A stretch of DNA of 64,000 bases from Photobacterium frigidiphilum (GCF_003025615.1 NZ_PYMJ01000009.1:1-64000), one strand, 5' to 3'; positions 36,164 to 48,494 are shown, numbered from the stretch's first letter. Numbers and translations: made by a program. The notes: generated from the letters alone by a model not told the origin.

Positions 36164-37204
36164 TTAGAAAGGCTTATAGTATTCTTGCCCACCACTAACA
36201 GATTGGTCATCATGCATAGAATCTTCATCTAGATCGATATCTAAATCAATCTGATTAGGTAAATCTGCCAACGCATTACACGCTAACATAACATCGTATG
36301 TTCCTTCTGGCACATAGCCCATTGAATACTGGCTATCAACCACTTTCGCCGTGTGAACTGGTGGGTTATCAGACCCTAAATCACCATAACCAGAGTCATC
36401 ACTGTCATAAAGATACACATACGCATTATCTGCAGAATCACATGTTGCCGGATCAACATCACCATAAATAGTTGCGGCCATTAAATTATCGACTAAACGT
36501 AATCCTTTATTTTTCAAGTAATACGCATTTTCGAGCATCTGCAACATGCTTCTAAGATCAAATGTCATGGTATAAGTCGTTGGCACATCGATATTAATAT
36601 CTAGCCCATCAAAAGACAGCTCATCCACCACTTCCATATATTGTTTATTTAAAGCATCACCAACATAAGAGTAATATTGTGGCTGACCAAGAGTGTCTCC
36701 TATTAGTGAATCATACGTACCCTGAATAACAGACAACGACATACCAGTATATTCGCCAGCTGCCACTAACTGATCAGAAATTAACTGAATGATATCCACA
36801 TCAGTTAAGTCATGAAGATCGATCACAATAAATTTTGGGTAACCATCATTATCAACCGGAATAGAGGAATCAGCAGGAATACATTGCTTATTACTGATTT
36901 CATCTGGGTTGTTCATGCTTTTGGTTGTCCACTCTGTAATCGTGCCGGCTAAATCCGTCACACTTACAGCATCGATAGCAACACAAGCTTGCAATTCATC
37001 ACCATCAGGTACTTCTGTTGGCGGTACGACGACATCAACAGAGATTGGCACATCTGCTTTCGCACCGTCACTGCTTGTTGCTGTTCCGCCACCAGAATCA
37101 CCTGAATCACTATCAGAAGCCGATGTTGTACTAGAATCACCGCCGCCACCACCGCACCCAACCACCACAAACATGGTGAGCACCATTAAAATTATTTTTT
37201 TCAT
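36164..37204 (-). CDS. Acidic lipoprotein of unknown function
   Basis: A 346-residue lipoprotein. The leader MKKIILMVLTMFVVVGC ends at the lipobox Cys17, followed by a glycine run and a Ser/Thr/Asp/Gly-rich linker to about residue 50. The body is strongly acidic (e.g. DLDIDLDEDSMHDDQ near the end) and contains two regions that look like beta domains (VPISVDVVVPPTEVPDG, TTYTMTFDLRSM). The architecture recalls DUF4382 lipoproteins, but I cannot assign it. It is an outer-membrane or surface protein by inference. A calcium-binding or cell-surface role is conceivable given the acidic repeats. Confidence 0.72.
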   Translation of the reverse strand: MKKIILMVLTMFVVVGCGGGGGDSSTTSASDSDSGDSGGGTATSSDGAKADVPISVDVVVPPTEVPDGDELQACVAIDAVSVTDLAGTITEWTTKSMNNPDEISNKQCIPADSSIPVDNDGYPKFIVIDLHDLTDVDIIQLISDQLVAAGEYTGMSLSVIQGTYDSLIGDTLGQPQYYSYVGDALNKQYMEVVDELSFDGLDINIDVPTTYTMTFDLRSMLQMLENAYYLKNKGLRLVDNLMAATIYGDVDPATCDSADNAYVYLYDSDDSGYGDLGSDNPPVHTAKVVDSQYSMGYVPEGTYDVMLACNALADLPNQIDLDIDLDEDSMHDDQSVSGGQEYYKPF

Positions 37205-37439
37205 GTCATCACCCCTACGAGATTACAGAAATTGTTATGTTGGATGGCCGAACCCAACATTAATACCCACCTAGCAAATCAGATTGGTAATGAAATTTTA
37301 GGAGTAATTTGAGGTGTGATAAATTTATCGGGGCCGTTATTAAACATTGAGAAAATGATCTTACAAACAAGACAATACTAGGGGGAGAAAAAAGGAATTA
37401 CGTGGCAGGGAGAAAGCCGAGAATATATTTGAAATATAA

Positions 37440-37465
37440 AAAAGGCCAGATTTCTCTGGCCTTTT
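37440..37465 (-). terminator. Terminator of mukB
   Basis: The perfect arms aaaaggccaga (37440-37450) and tctggcctttt (37455-37465) enclose a 4-nt loop. Confidence 0.85.
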
Positions 37466-37479
37466 CAATATATAAGCTA

Positions 37480-40400
37480 TTATGCAGGATTCAAATCTAA
37501 CATCTCTTGTATGTTTGTTTCGCTCTTTGGTTCTTGTCCAAAACCACGAAGACCCACCACATGTACGTGCTCTCGATCTTTGAAAATCTTACGCACTAAC
37601 TTGTAGGTAGTTCCCTTTTCAGGGCTAATGTTTTCTGGTGCTGCAATTAATAATTGCATATCCAAACGCTCACAAAGTTCGAATAATGTCGCGATGGATT
37701 TACCATCTAAACGTGCGGCTTCATCCAAGAACAATAAGCGACATGGGATAAGATCTTTACCGCGTAAACGGCGTGATTCTTCTTCCCAGCTTTGAATCAC
37801 CATCAGTAGAATTGCCTGGCCCGTACCAATGGCTTCACCCGTTGATAACGCGCCAGATTCAGCCTGTAACCAACCGTCTGTACCACGGTTTACTTCAATA
37901 CTTAATTCTAGGTAGTTTCGATAATCCAGTAACTCTTCACCTAAGATTTGTGGTGAACGCTGACCCATATCAATATGAGGATTTAGGCGCTGGAACAACT
38001 TCGCAATAGCTTCAGAGAAGGTTAGGCGGTTATTACCAAATAAATCTTGGTGTTGATCTTGCTGTTCAGCCAAGCCACTCAGTAATGATTCGTGCGTCTC
38101 GCGTACTTTAACGTTTAGACGTACACCATTAACCTGACCAAAACCGATATTTTGCAACCCTTGGTTTAGCATACGAATACGGTTTTGCTCACGCTGAATC
38201 GTTTTACGAATAATATTCGCAACAGAATCAGAGCTGATAGCTAAACGTTGTTCACGTGCTGTTAGCTCTTCAGTAAGGCGCGCAAGTTCAACTTCCATCT
38301 CTTCAATCGCTTCAACCGGATCGTCGGTACGAATGATATCGTGACGAATACGTTCACGAAGGTGTTGATAAACAGCAATGTAGAACAGTACTTTTCGCTC
38401 TGGACGCGAGATATCTTCGGATGAACGTAAAGCATCACGCAAGTTTTCGTTGTCTGCTACCGCAAGACGTAAAGCACCTAATGATTTATCTGATAATGAA
38501 CGTAATTCATCAGCTGACATGTACGCCATTTCACGACGGTGTAGACGGCGTTCAACATCATTTTCGCGCGCTAAACGCAATACTGCACACCAGCCAGCTT
38601 TCGCATTCACTACTAACTTACGAATATCTTGGTAGTCTTTACCGACTTTACGCAGGCGTTTCACCAGCGATTTCATTTCGAGTTCAATGGATGTAATTGC
38701 TTTTTCTAACTCGCTGCGACGGTTACGCGAACTGTGTAGACGTTCGTTAAGCTCATCACGGCGAATGCGTGCACGTTCTTCTGATTCAATATCAGCACGA
38801 ACACCCAACTCTTGCAATTCACGTTCGAACTCTAGCACTGTTTCACGTTTAGCTTGATGCGAACTTTTTAACGATGCCATTAACTGGTTGTACTGATTCG
38901 CTTGTGCACGTGCTTGTTTCAGGGCATCACGGCAACGTGTACGTTCATGCTCTGCTGCTACCAATTTCGCTTTAAGCTGCTCATTAAGCTCTGAGCTTTT
39001 ATTCACTAACTCAACAGAGTCGATATACGTGAAGTGATGGCGACGCTCTACCAAATCTGCCACAGCAAAAATCTGTGTCTTCAGAGCCTGTAGGCGGCTA
39101 TCTGCATCAACATAACTTGTTTGTAGCGCATCAAATTGCTCAGGATCCGCATCCAGAGCAGACACTAGGCCTTCAAGCTCTGTAATGGCTTTGCCATGGC
39201 GGTCTAAGTAATTACGCGCTTCATCAAGCTGTAAAAGCTGTTGCTCTACATCTGTAAAGCGAGCTGTTAATGTCTCATCTTCTAACAGATTAACAAGCGG
39301 ATTCAATTTACCTAATAATGCTAACCCTTCACGCGCAGCGACAAGCTGACTGCGTTGCTGTTGCTCTTTAGCAGCGGCATCAGCTAATTGACGGGTCGCT
39401 TGATTACGTTTTTCTCTTGCAAGCTTTAATTCTGCTTCAGGATCGGCATTGAATGCTAGCGACATGTGTGTCGCAACAAAGCTATTAAAGCTCTGATATA
39501 AACGCTGTAGCTTTTGCGAATCAAATGCCGATTTCGCGTGGTCTTCAATCAGCTGATCACGTTCTTCACGTAACTGCTCTAGACGTTGCTCACGAGCTGC
39601 TCGTCCAAACAGTGGCACCTTCGGATAGCGAGAGTAGCGCAATTGGCGATCATTCAAGTGAACGCATATCGCACCGTCTAATTCATCAACATCAAAGCCG
39701 CTATCATCAAATGAATCAACATCGCCTTCAATAATGTAAAGATCGTCTGGGCAATCCTCTAATGCGGCGAGCTTATCTTTAACATCTTTGAGGTCTGGTA
39801 CAACAATAGCGTGGCGAGCAGGGCCGTACATTGCGCTGAAATATGGGGCGTCCGCTAAAGTGATGTCATCATAAATTTCAGACAACAAGCTACCACCAAG
39901 TGTCTCGGCTAAGCCACGTAAACGCGTATCATCGCTACCACCAGGTTGAGCAAGACGTTCAATATTCAACTCAAGTTGCTGCTTACGCTGGGCAAGTTGA
40001 TCACGATGAGCAGAGACTTCACGTTCATTATCTAACGTTTGTTGCATATTATTCATAACAGACTGACTGTCTGTTAATTCTGCATCGACCTGATCAGACA
40101 GTTTTTCAAGTGCATCAGATGCGGCAATCCATGCGGGTGCCGATGCTTCTAAAGACTTAATTTGAGTGCCTAGTTGCTGCTCTTGACGACGTAAATCATT
40201 ACGTTGTTCAACTAATGTATCTTGTTCTTGCTCAAGGCTTTCGAACGTTGCTTCATGACGAGCTTGCTCTTCAGCTAACACTAACTCGCTATCTATAACA
40301 GTTGCAAAACGCTTGCTGTAACTTTCTGCCAGCTCAACCGCTTGACGTTGATTACGCACACTACGTTCAAGATCACGATACTGACCTTTTAGCTGATCGC

Positions 40401-41940
40401 CTCGTTCTGAAACCGCACGAAGGCGGCGAGCATGAATGATTAATTCACGGGCTTTTTGACCAGCAGTTGCACGATCAATCGCACCCGCAATGGTCTGGAC
40501 AATTTTCAGGCCTTTCTCAAATTGTTCAGCTGCCGCAGACGACATATCCAACTTGTGTTTAAGCGCCAATAAAGCGGTGGTTTGTAATTCTTGGTCACGC
40601 TTTAGTTGCGACAAATATGCAGGTGCGTTATCAGCCAATAAATCATTAGCATTAGACAGTTCACGCGCTTTTTCTAAAGCATGAACCGCTTGTTGATATT
40701 GTAAGGCACGGGTTTGCTGCATATTCAATGCTTGCTGGTAATCAGCAAGCTGCGTCTTCAAGCTATCAACTTCTTCTTCAGTTAATACGGCTTGTTCTTC
40801 AGCCATTGCAAGTTGTTCTGCCGCTTCTTCAACGACCATTACCTGCTCTTCAAGACGCTCGGTTAATTCTTCTAGATCTTCCTTATAACGTTCGATCTTT
40901 TCTTGCTGACGTACTGCATTTTGTACAAGTTGCAGATGATCAGACGCTGCTTGATGATCTTGCTCTAAAGCACTTTCACGATCATTTAATTCGTCTAGCT
41001 CGCCTGACATGTTAGTCAGTGAGTTATTTTGATCGCCCAGTATCTTGCGTGAACCTAATAATTCGCCACGTAATTTCAGCGTTATTTCTAACTTATTACG
41101 ACGTTCATTAGCATGACGCATATAATCAGCCGCAACATAGTGTGTTGCTTCAGAGATCAAATGCTTAAATAAATCACGATCGCTTTGAGTCAGCTTAATC
41201 GCTTCTAATGTCATGCGGTTTTCACGCAATGCCGCTTCCATATCTTGGAAAGCTTTTTTCACACCGGAGTTATGTGGTAATAAGTAGTCACGTAACGAAC
41301 GGGTAATAGCACTTGAAATACCACCGTAAAGTGATGCTTCAATTAAACGATAGAATTTAGAACGGTCTTGGGTATTACGCAATTTCTTTGGTAATACACC
41401 AAATTCAAACATTTGCGTGTGATAATCCGTAACAGAATTAAAGGCTTTAAATTGCACACCTTCATATTCACCCGCAATTTCTTTCACTTCATTAATTTGA
41501 CGAACACGAGCCTGATTTTCAGACAAGGTTTCAATCAATAATTCAGTCGGTTTTACGTGTGATGGCAAACCTTGAATAAGGAACGGTTTAATATCGACTT
41601 TTTTATCGCGACCCGCTACTTGCTGCAGTTTTACACCAAAAATAATACGCTGCTTTTTCGAGTTAACAACATCCAATGCCGCATAACACGCACCCGGTTT
41701 TAACTTACCGTGCAAGCCTTTATCACGAGATGCGTTTGAACTACCCGCTTCTGTGGTATTACGAAAATGCAGAAGACTTTGATCAGGAATTAACGTCGTG
41801 ATGAATGCAGCCATGGTGGTGGATTTACCCGCACCATTACCGCCAGATAATGTGGTAACCAAATTATCGATATCAAAAGTGCGAGCGAAAAAGCCGTTCC
41901 AATTGACCATTGTGAGTGATTGATACTTACCGCGTTCCAT
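37480..41940 (-). CDS. mukB: Chromosome condensin subunit MukB
   Basis: SMC-like ATPase of 1486 residues, the same length as E. coli MukB, that organises the chromosome with MukE and MukF. Walker A is GGNGAGKST (33-41), the signature is in [14 protein letters not shown] and Walker B in [12 protein letters not shown] near the C-terminus. Between them lie two long coiled coils and a central hinge (around 660-780, [33 protein letters not shown]). It is the last gene of cmoM-mukFEB and its start overlaps the mukE stop by one base. Confidence 0.97.
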   Translation of the reverse strand: MERGKYQSLTMVNWNGFFARTFDIDNLVTTLSGGNGAGKSTTMAAFITTLIPDQSLLHFRNTTEAGSSNASRDKGLHGKLKPGACYAALDVVNSKKQRIIFGVKLQQVAGRDKKVDIKPFLIQGLPSHVKPTELLIETLSENQARVRQINEVKEIAGEYEGVQFKAFNSVTDYHTQMFEFGVLPKKLRNTQDRSKFYRLIEASLYGGISSAITRSLRDYLLPHNSGVKKAFQDMEAALRENRMTLEAIKLTQSDRDLFKHLISEATHYVAADYMRHANERRNKLEITLKLRGELLGSRKILGDQNNSLTNMSGELDELNDRESALEQDHQAASDHLQLVQNAVRQQEKIERYKEDLEELTERLEEQVMVVEEAAEQLAMAEEQAVLTEEEVDSLKTQLADYQQALNMQQTRALQYQQAVHALEKARELSNANDLLADNAPAYLSQLKRDQELQTTALLALKHKLDMSSAAAEQFEKGLKIVQTIAGAIDRATAGQKARELIIHARRLRAVSERGDQLKGQYRDLERSVRNQRQAVELAESYSKRFATVIDSELVLAEEQARHEATFESLEQEQDTLVEQRNDLRRQEQQLGTQIKSLEASAPAWIAASDALEKLSDQVDAELTDSQSVMNNMQQTLDNEREVSAHRDQLAQRKQQLELNIERLAQPGGSDDTRLRGLAETLGGSLLSEIYDDITLADAPYFSAMYGPARHAIVVPDLKDVKDKLAALEDCPDDLYIIEGDVDSFDDSGFDVDELDGAICVHLNDRQLRYSRYPKVPLFGRAAREQRLEQLREERDQLIEDHAKSAFDSQKLQRLYQSFNSFVATHMSLAFNADPEAELKLAREKRNQATRQLADAAAKEQQQRSQLVAAREGLALLGKLNPLVNLLEDETLTARFTDVEQQLLQLDEARNYLDRHGKAITELEGLVSALDADPEQFDALQTSYVDADSRLQALKTQIFAVADLVERRHHFTYIDSVELVNKSSELNEQLKAKLVAAEHERTRCRDALKQARAQANQYNQLMASLKSSHQAKRETVLEFERELQELGVRADIESEERARIRRDELNERLHSSRNRRSELEKAITSIELEMKSLVKRLRKVGKDYQDIRKLVVNAKAGWCAVLRLARENDVERRLHRREMAYMSADELRSLSDKSLGALRLAVADNENLRDALRSSEDISRPERKVLFYIAVYQHLRERIRHDIIRTDDPVEAIEEMEVELARLTEELTAREQRLAISSDSVANIIRKTIQREQNRIRMLNQGLQNIGFGQVNGVRLNVKVRETHESLLSGLAEQQDQHQDLFGNNRLTFSEAIAKLFQRLNPHIDMGQRSPQILGEELLDYRNYLELSIEVNRGTDGWLQAESGALSTGEAIGTGQAILLMVIQSWEEESRRLRGKDLIPCRLLFLDEAARLDGKSIATLFELCERLDMQLLIAAPENISPEKGTTYKLVRKIFKDREHVHVVGLRGFGQEPKSETNIQEMLDLNPA

Positions 41941-42674
41941 CAGATTTCACCCTCTTGCATTGTCGGCTCTGAATCATGATGTTCAGTGTCATCCGCATCA
42001 AACCCATCAAGTAAGCTTGATTGACTTGGTTCTTGTTGGTGCACAACGGCTTCACCATCACGAATTAGGCGTAATTGCGCTTCGCGCACATCATCACCCG
42101 TTCGTACATCTGCACCAAAACGGAATACCGACTCACTGATACGGAATTTACCATTTTCACCAATTGGGATAAGCATACCGATACGACGTAAACGACGAAG
42201 CGACGTTTTCACTTTGTCGTACAGTTTTTCACGATCAAGATCGGAACCCGAGGCACGGTGTGTAACAAACTTCATTAGTTTTTTTTCATCAGCTAACACT
42301 AACAGTTCATCAAACAACTCTTGATTGGTAAAAATACCTTCATGGGCAAGGCGCTCAGGGCTAAGGTATAAGAAACACAGCACTTTACCGACCAGCATGT
42401 CGATTTCAGACAAGACTGAACGACCAATCAATGACGTAGAACGTGGTCGCAGATAGAAGAACCCTTCTGGTGCGCGAATAAGTTCGGCATTGTAACGGCG
42501 GTAAAACATACCTAATTCACGCTCAAACTCGATCAGTAAAGCATGGTTATCTAAATCTTCGCTAGAAACATGACGACCAGATCGGAGCGCATTATCTAAC
42601 GCCGGAAAAAGTGGGTTAGCTATCGCTTTTGCCAGTTTTTCAGGCATATATTCTTCAATATTTATCGATGACAT
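41940..42674 (-). CDS. mukE: Chromosome condensin subunit MukE
   Basis: Accessory winged-helix subunit that binds MukF in the MukBEF complex. From ATG 42674 it has 244 residues and aligns with E. coli MukE ([71 protein letters not shown]). The upstream frame to 42755 lies inside mukF and adds 27 unaligned residues, so it is rejected. The gene overlaps mukF by 20 bp. Confidence 0.94.
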   Translation of the reverse strand: MSSINIEEYMPEKLAKAIANPLFPALDNALRSGRHVSSEDLDNHALLIEFERELGMFYRRYNAELIRAPEGFFYLRPRSTSLIGRSVLSEIDMLVGKVLCFLYLSPERLAHEGIFTNQELFDELLVLADEKKLMKFVTHRASGSDLDREKLYDKVKTSLRRLRRIGMLIPIGENGKFRISESVFRFGADVRTGDDVREAQLRLIRDGEAVVHQQEPSQSSLLDGFDADDTEHHDSEPTMQEGEI

Positions 42675-43977
42675 TGGCTTGTACCTTGGCTCCATGTTCA
42701 TTAATCGCTTCCCAATCAGGCTGAGTGGCATTGAAGTCAGATTCGGAATACCCAAGTCTTACTGCCTGATCAATTACAATTCGCGTTACATCAAAATGTC
42801 GCGCTTGTGGGTGTTGAGCCAAATAATCTTTCAGAAGCGAGCTCAAATTAATAGCTGCACCTGTTTCTTTATGGGCTTTTAGCATTTCAGCAACTTGATC
42901 AGAAAGCTGATCATTGACTAGGCTAAGTTCTTCAAATTCCATTTCTTCAGGTACGATACCTGTTACTTCATCATCACGTAAAACTAAGGTTTCATCGCGC
43001 ATATCAAGTAATCGTTCGGCATCGGCATATGTAAGAAGCCATGGGGTGTCGAAGTAATCTGTTACCGATTGGCGTAAACGCTGGCTAAATGCCCGGTTCT
43101 TATCCATATCGATAGCTGTTCGAATAAATTTATGTACGTGGCGATCATAACCAATCCACAAATCAATCGCTTGCTGACCCCAATTAATAATACGGTCTAG
43201 CTTCGTTTGTAGAATAAAGATCATACCATCAACGAAATCCAGCTCAATATTGCCTTGTATTTCTTCTTGAATGATCAATAACTGCGTTTGTAATTGGTCA
43301 CCTGCAGCTTGCAAGGTATCTTGCAATTCACGTAACGTGCTTGATGTTTCGTTAAGCAATGCTTCACAGTTGGTAATTGCCGCACGCCAATCTTGAGTCA
43401 ACAATTCAGCGATATTGGTTTTCACCTGCTGTTGCTGCTCATCCATTGTGCGTTGGTTTAAATCAATGCGGTCAAAAATTTCTGCCACTGAATATTTCAA
43501 TACTGCGTGAACATTCAGTCGCCAGTGCTTCTCGTCACCGCCTTTTTGTGCGGCATCTGCTGCTTTGTTAATTTCATCAGCAACCATCGCTAATTGAATT
43601 GACAATTTCAGCGTCGAATACTCACGTTGACGTACGTAGTAGTCTGTTATACCTAGCGCTAATGGACTTAAACGGTAAATACTTGCACCGTCGTTCATCT
43701 CACTGGTAAAGCGCGTAATTAAGCGCTGACGTACTAATTCATTTATGGCGTTGTTGGCACGAAAGGCTAGAGTTTCTTTTGATTGATCAAATAAATCGCT
43801 CACAATACGGAACGCATCAATCAACTCTCCTTCCCCTAATTCTTCATCAAAGCGATCGCCACTTAATACAGCAATCGCCAACAAGAACGCCAGCCGTTCG
43901 GTTGGTAAGTTAAGCGAGAAATCATGCTGCTTAACCCAAGTCACCAACTCAGGAACGGTCTGGGAAACTTCACTCAT
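42655..43977 (-). CDS. mukF: Chromosome condensin kleisin subunit MukF
   Basis: Kleisin of MukBEF, 440 residues as in E. coli. An N-terminal winged-helix dimer domain ([44 protein letters not shown]) is followed by a helical middle region and a C-terminal winged helix that binds the MukB head. It lies 68 bp after cmoM and overlaps mukE, the conserved cmoM-mukF-mukE-mukB order. Confidence 0.95.
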   Translation of the reverse strand: MSEVSQTVPELVTWVKQHDFSLNLPTERLAFLLAIAVLSGDRFDEELGEGELIDAFRIVSDLFDQSKETLAFRANNAINELVRQRLITRFTSEMNDGASIYRLSPLALGITDYYVRQREYSTLKLSIQLAMVADEINKAADAAQKGGDEKHWRLNVHAVLKYSVAEIFDRIDLNQRTMDEQQQQVKTNIAELLTQDWRAAITNCEALLNETSSTLRELQDTLQAAGDQLQTQLLIIQEEIQGNIELDFVDGMIFILQTKLDRIINWGQQAIDLWIGYDRHVHKFIRTAIDMDKNRAFSQRLRQSVTDYFDTPWLLTYADAERLLDMRDETLVLRDDEVTGIVPEEMEFEELSLVNDQLSDQVAEMLKAHKETGAAINLSSLLKDYLAQHPQARHFDVTRIVIDQAVRLGYSESDFNATQPDWEAINEHGAKVQANVIDKY

Positions 43978-44045
43978 CCGTTGTCCTTAGTGCTGTTATG
44001 TTCTTTTCTATGGGTAATATGTTCTTTTATAAGGGTAAATAGTGC

Positions 44046-44858
44046 TTATTCACAGTTACTGCCGTTCACTTGCATCTCTTCGCACAAGGGTTTACGTGCA
44101 TAAACGTGAATATAGCGCCCCAAAGACAAATAAGGTTCCTGACGACAAAGCTTTTGCTCCATCTCAAGAACTTGTTCAAAACTGTAATCACCAACCATCG
44201 CATTTTGCATGTAATCGTGAAAAGTGCGTACGCCAGTTTTGCCTAAAATAGTTAATCCAGCGTTTATCAGGCAACTATACACCTCATCAGGCTTAATACC
44301 TTGCTGCGGCTGTAGCTTAAAACGCTTACGATGAGGCATACCTTGTTCTATGTGCGTCAAATTACCACAAATTAGGTTTTTAAATAGCAACCCATTGTAG
44401 TTATAAAACATCACTGAAATGACACCGCCAGGTCTGACTTGTTTCAATAATTGATCAAGTACCGTTATTGGGTCCGATAGCCACTCCATCACTGCATGAA
44501 AAAGCACCAAATCGACAGGTTCATCAAGATGGTCACCAATATGCTGAACAGGACTATGAACTAAGCGATATTGCTTAAGAAGTCCATTTTTAGCAATTTC
44601 CTGCTCGGCTAGTGTCAGCATTTCACCAGAAAGATCACATAAAGTGACATGATGGCCTAACTCTGCAACTTTTTGTGACAATTGTCCTATACCCCCACCA
44701 GCGTCTAAAATACGCAGCGGAATATCACCGTCGAACCCAGATAGAATCTGCTCTATATCCTGCCAGACAACTGTTTGTCGGATCTGCCCTTTGGCAGTGC
44801 CATATATGTTTTTCGCAAATTTTTGCGCTAAATCATCAAAATTTCGATCTTCGATCAC
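44046..44858 (-). CDS. cmoM: tRNA 5-carboxymethoxyuridine methyltransferase CmoM (SmtA)
   Basis: SAM-dependent class I methyltransferase of 270 residues that converts cmo5U34 to mcmo5U34 in tRNA. The SAM site is LRILDAGGGIGQLSQKVAELG (about 48-68), followed by DLSGEML and DLVLFHAVMEWL. The ORF begins MIEDRNFDDLAQKFAKNIYGTAKGQIRQTVVW, typical for CmoM. It heads the muk operon as in E. coli. Confidence 0.92.
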   Translation of the reverse strand: MIEDRNFDDLAQKFAKNIYGTAKGQIRQTVVWQDIEQILSGFDGDIPLRILDAGGGIGQLSQKVAELGHHVTLCDLSGEMLTLAEQEIAKNGLLKQYRLVHSPVQHIGDHLDEPVDLVLFHAVMEWLSDPITVLDQLLKQVRPGGVISVMFYNYNGLLFKNLICGNLTHIEQGMPHRKRFKLQPQQGIKPDEVYSCLINAGLTILGKTGVRTFHDYMQNAMVGDYSFEQVLEMEQKLCRQEPYLSLGRYIHVYARKPLCEEMQVNGSNCE

Positions 44859-44980
44859 GGCAACTTTACGTTATGATAGTGGTTCAAAAAAAGTGAAGCT
44901 TATTTTCTCACAAGCGTTATAGGAATAAAGGCTTGTGATGCTTTTTCAAGCTTGATTGCTGAAATTTCGGACGACATTAC

Positions 44981-45835
44981 ATGTTTGAACTAAAAAAAAT
45001 GATATCTGCCTTACTTATGCCCCTACCCGCGATGCTTATTCTTGGGTTTATCGGGTTATTGATTTTATGGTTTACCCGTCGAAAAGGACTTGCTTCTTGC
45101 TTTATCGCTTTTGCGTTCTTAGGAATTTTCATGGTCTCTTTCCAACCGATTGCGACTAGCTTATTACGCCCATTAGAAACAGAAAACCAACCATTTGTCC
45201 CGTCGTCAACGCCTGTTGATTACATAATGGTACTTGGAAGTGGGCATGTTATTGACAAGGCAATGCCAATAACATCCGAATTATCTCGTACTGCCCTAAT
45301 GCGCCTATCTGAAGGCATGCGCATTTATCGGCTCTTTCCTGGATCTAAATTGATTCTATCCGGTTATGGTGGAGGCAGTGATATAAGCCAAGCACGTATG
45401 ATGGCAAAAGTCGCATTAGCGCTAGGGGTGAACAAATCTGATATTTTATTACTTGAAACTGCCCGTGATACTTGGGAAGAAGCGTTTCAAGCAGCCTCTG
45501 TTGTGGGTGATAAGAATATGGTGCTCGTTACCTCTGCAAGCCATATGACACGCGCATTGTATGAGTTTAATCAGGCAGGGCTAACCCCAACCCCCGCACC
45601 CACGAATTTCTTAGCCAGTAATAAGATTAAGCAACCATGGGATAGATACGCGCCTAAAGCAAAGTACCTAGAGCAGACTGAGCGCTATTGGCATGAAACC
45701 ATGGGGCAGATTTGGCAAAGAATACGCGATACAGCAGCAAACGTTGAAAAAGACAAAGCGGATGAAGCCAATAAAAATGCTGATATCAACCCAGTCGAAA
45801 TTTTAAGTGAAGACGATAGCAGTACTACGCTTTAA
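44981..45835 (+). CDS. elyC: Envelope biogenesis factor ElyC (DUF218)
   Basis: Inner-membrane protein of 284 residues with two N-terminal helices and a DUF218 domain (DYIMVLGSGHVIDKAMPITSELSRTALMRLSEGMRIYRLFPGSKLILSGYGG...). E. coli ElyC (YcbC) influences peptidoglycan synthesis and envelope integrity at low temperature. A charged C-terminal tail (DKADEANKNADINPVEILSEDDSS) makes it longer than the E. coli protein. It is divergent from cmoM, 122 bp apart. Confidence 0.88.
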   Translation: MFELKKMISALLMPLPAMLILGFIGLLILWFTRRKGLASCFIAFAFLGIFMVSFQPIATSLLRPLETENQPFVPSSTPVDYIMVLGSGHVIDKAMPITSELSRTALMRLSEGMRIYRLFPGSKLILSGYGGGSDISQARMMAKVALALGVNKSDILLLETARDTWEEAFQAASVVGDKNMVLVTSASHMTRALYEFNQAGLTPTPAPTNFLASNKIKQPWDRYAPKAKYLEQTERYWHETMGQIWQRIRDTAANVEKDKADEANKNADINPVEILSEDDSSTTL

Positions 45836-46201
45836 AGCGTCTTAGTAAAATTGCGTTAATATTTAGTAAAAAACGAACCATACAATCTGCTGCAACAAAT
45901 AAACATAAGGCCAGCATTCATTGCTGGCCTTTTTTATTCACCAAGCAAATACTTCTTTTATTTCGCTTTTCTGATTGAAGCGCACATCACGGCCCTTATT
46001 ACTAAAAGTTTTATTATGTGCGATTTTTACATAGCAAATTCACCTAAAAGTACTAACGGTTTTGCGACTCACGTCATATTATCTACGCCCTAAGCATATT
46101 GATGCTTCTGTCGGTATTTCTTAAACATTTTTAGACACAACCCTTTTAATAAGTAAGTAAACGGACTTACGACTTAATTTCTCTTTTTTAGGATTCCATC
46201 C
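45836..46201. other. Intergenic region between elyC and tcyP
   Basis: A 366-bp gap with the elyC terminator at 45908-45931 and a small dyad aagcat-attg-atgctt (about 46092-46107). Promoter of tcyP is presumed here; no CysB site was recognised. Confidence 0.4.
45908..45936 (+). terminator. Terminator of elyC
   Basis: The arms aaggccagca and tgctggcctt around a short loop are followed by TTTTTT. Confidence 0.9.
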
Positions 46202-47599
46202 ATGATTTATCCCATTATCAACTTGGCATTTTTTGCCCTACTCATTGCTTTATTGCTAAAGCAGCAGCGCACTGAACAAACTCTTTCTAAGCGCGTATTT
46301 ACAAGCCTTGGTTTAGGGGTACTTTTTGGTGGTGCATTACAACTTATTTATGGTGGTGGTAGCCAGATAGTTGCAGACACACTTGAGTACGTGAACATTG
46401 TTGGTGCGGGTTATGTCAGCCTACTGAAAATGATCATCATGCCGCTAATCATGGTGTCTATCATTGGCGCTATCGTGAAAGTGAAAGACTCAGGTTCACT
46501 GGGTAAAATCTCAGGGTTAACCATTGGTATTCTGTTGGCAACAACAGCGGCTTCAGCGTTAATTGGTATTCTTGTTAGCAATATGTTTGGCTTATCTGCT
46601 GATGGTATTGTGCAAGGCGCACGAGAAATTGCACGTGGTGAAATGCTTGAATCACGCTTAACGAACATTGAAGCTGTGTCGTTTGCTGACATGGTTATTT
46701 CTTTTTTTCCTGGTAATCCATTTGCTGACTTAGCAGGTAGCCGTGCAACATCCACCATTGCCGTTGTTATCTTCTCTGCTTTCATTGGTGTAGCAAGCCT
46801 GAGTGTTATGCGCACTCACCCTGACTTGGGTGCAAGCTTCGAAAAGTTCATTAACGTTGCTCAAGAAATTGTTCGCACATTAGTACGTATGGTACTTAGC
46901 CTAACGCCTTACGGTGTTCTTGCGTTAATGACCAAGGTTGTCGCAGGCTCTAACTATGCTGATATTCTAAGCCTAATTAATTTTGTGATCGCGTCTTACG
47001 TTGGCTTAGCACTGATCCTTGTTATGCATTTGGTTCTTGTTTCATTCGTCGGCGTTAACCCAATTCGTTTCTTGAAGAAAATTCTTCCGGTACTGCTATT
47101 TGCTTTCACTTCGCGTTCAAGCGCTGGCACTATCCCACTGAATATTGATACACAAGTTAAGCAACTGGGTAACGGTGAAGGTGTTTCAAACTTCTCGGCA
47201 TCATTCGGAGCAACAATGGGCCAGAATGGCTGTGCAGGTTTATACCCTGCGATGCTTGCAGTAATGATTGCACCCACCATTGGCATTAACCCACTAGACC
47301 CTGGTTTCATTGCAACGCTTATTGCAATTGTAACAATCAGTTCATTTGGCATTGCAGGTGTAGGTGGTGGCGCAACATTTGCTGCTCTAATTGTTCTTTC
47401 TGCACTTGATATGCCAGTTGCGCTTGCTGGTCTGCTTATTTCAATCGAACCATTGATTGATATGGGCCGTACTGCTGTAAACGTTAGTGGTGCAATGACG
47501 GCCGGTACCATTACTTCTCGTGTACTGGGTCAAGCTGATGACACCATCTTCAATCAAGACCTTGAAACAGATACAACGGCTGATACTGCGAAAGTGTAA
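46202..47599 (+). CDS. tcyP: L-cystine symporter TcyP (YdjN)
   Basis: Dicarboxylate/amino acid:cation symporter family protein of 465 residues (E. coli TcyP 463). The helical hairpin blocks TSRSSAGTIPLNIDTQ and FGATMGQNGCAGLYPAMLAVM plus AGVGGGATFAALIVLSAL and DMGRTAVNVSGAMTAGTI align closely with YdjN. It imports cystine. A single gene with its own terminator, between the elyC and kdsB blocks, where E. coli does not have it. Confidence 0.93.
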   Translation: MIYPIINLAFFALLIALLLKQQRTEQTLSKRVFTSLGLGVLFGGALQLIYGGGSQIVADTLEYVNIVGAGYVSLLKMIIMPLIMVSIIGAIVKVKDSGSLGKISGLTIGILLATTAASALIGILVSNMFGLSADGIVQGAREIARGEMLESRLTNIEAVSFADMVISFFPGNPFADLAGSRATSTIAVVIFSAFIGVASLSVMRTHPDLGASFEKFINVAQEIVRTLVRMVLSLTPYGVLALMTKVVAGSNYADILSLINFVIASYVGLALILVMHLVLVSFVGVNPIRFLKKILPVLLFAFTSRSSAGTIPLNIDTQVKQLGNGEGVSNFSASFGATMGQNGCAGLYPAMLAVMIAPTIGINPLDPGFIATLIAIVTISSFGIAGVGGGATFAALIVLSALDMPVALAGLLISIEPLIDMGRTAVNVSGAMTAGTITSRVLGQADDTIFNQDLETDTTADTAKV

Positions 47600-47635
47600 T
47601 CTGTTTTAAAGTTGGCTTTTCAAAAGATAAGATAA

Positions 47636-47665
47636 AAAAAGACCACTCGCTTGAGTGGTCTTTTT
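47636..47665. terminator. Bidirectional terminator between tcyP and kdsB
   Basis: Arms aaaaagaccactc (47636-47648) and gagtggtcttttt (47653-47665), perfectly paired around 4 nt. Confidence 0.9.
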
Positions 47666-47747
47666 ATTTGTCTATCAACGTCTTATTGATAAACAAATGA
47701 AACGTGGATAACGGCTATTTACAGCTAACGATGAACGTTTACGACTC

Positions 47748-48494
47748 TTAGCCAATTAATGCACGTACTTTCTCTAAATCTTCCGGTGTATCAACACCCG
47801 CGGGAGGCGCATCAATAGCAACAGCAACATGGATTTTTTCGCCATACCAAAGTACGCGAAGCTGTTCTAATGCTTCCACTTTTTCAAGGGCGCTTGGTTC
47901 CCAGTTGATGTAAGTATTTATAAACCCGGCACGATAAGCGTAAATACCGACATGACGTAATAAATTATGATGAATTTCCTTTGGTGATTTCGCATAGTTA
48001 TCACGATCCCAAGGAATAGATGCTCGGCTGAAATACATCGCATAGCCATCTTTATCCAACACAACTTTTACCGCATTTGGATTAAACACTTCATCTTCGT
48101 GATCAATCTCGACACCTAGCGTTGCCATTGGTGCATTGTTGTTTGCTAGATTATCTGCGACTTGTCGAATAATGGTGTCAGGAATTAATGGTTCATCACC
48201 TTGTACATTAACGACAATATGATCATCGGCTAACTGATATTTTTCAACCACTTCAGCAAGGCGCTCTGTGCCTGATTCATGATCATCTCGCGTTAAACAA
48301 ACTTCTCCGCCGAAGGCTTTAACGGCATCTACAATACGTTGGTCATCCGTTGCTACGATCACTAGATCTGCACCGGCTTTACTAGCCTGCTCGTACACCC
48401 ACTGAACCATTGGCTTGCCACCAATATCAGCCAAAGGCTTACCTGGCAGACGGGTTGATTGATAACGCGCTGGAATAACTACCGTAAATGACAT
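47748..48494 (-). CDS. kdsB: CMP-Kdo synthetase KdsB
   Basis: 3-deoxy-manno-octulosonate cytidylyltransferase, 248 residues as in E. coli. It activates Kdo with CTP for lipopolysaccharide core. [15 protein letters not shown] opens the nucleotide site, and [11 protein letters not shown] and HVGIYAYR are conserved. It ends the comEC-msbA-lpxK-ycaR-kdsB series, and its ATG overlaps the ycaR stop by one base (TAATG). Confidence 0.96.
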   Translation of the reverse strand: MSFTVVIPARYQSTRLPGKPLADIGGKPMVQWVYEQASKAGADLVIVATDDQRIVDAVKAFGGEVCLTRDDHESGTERLAEVVEKYQLADDHIVVNVQGDEPLIPDTIIRQVADNLANNNAPMATLGVEIDHEDEVFNPNAVKVVLDKDGYAMYFSRASIPWDRDNYAKSPKEIHHNLLRHVGIYAYRAGFINTYINWEPSALEKVEALEQLRVLWYGEKIHVAVAIDAPPAGVDTPEDLEKVRALIG

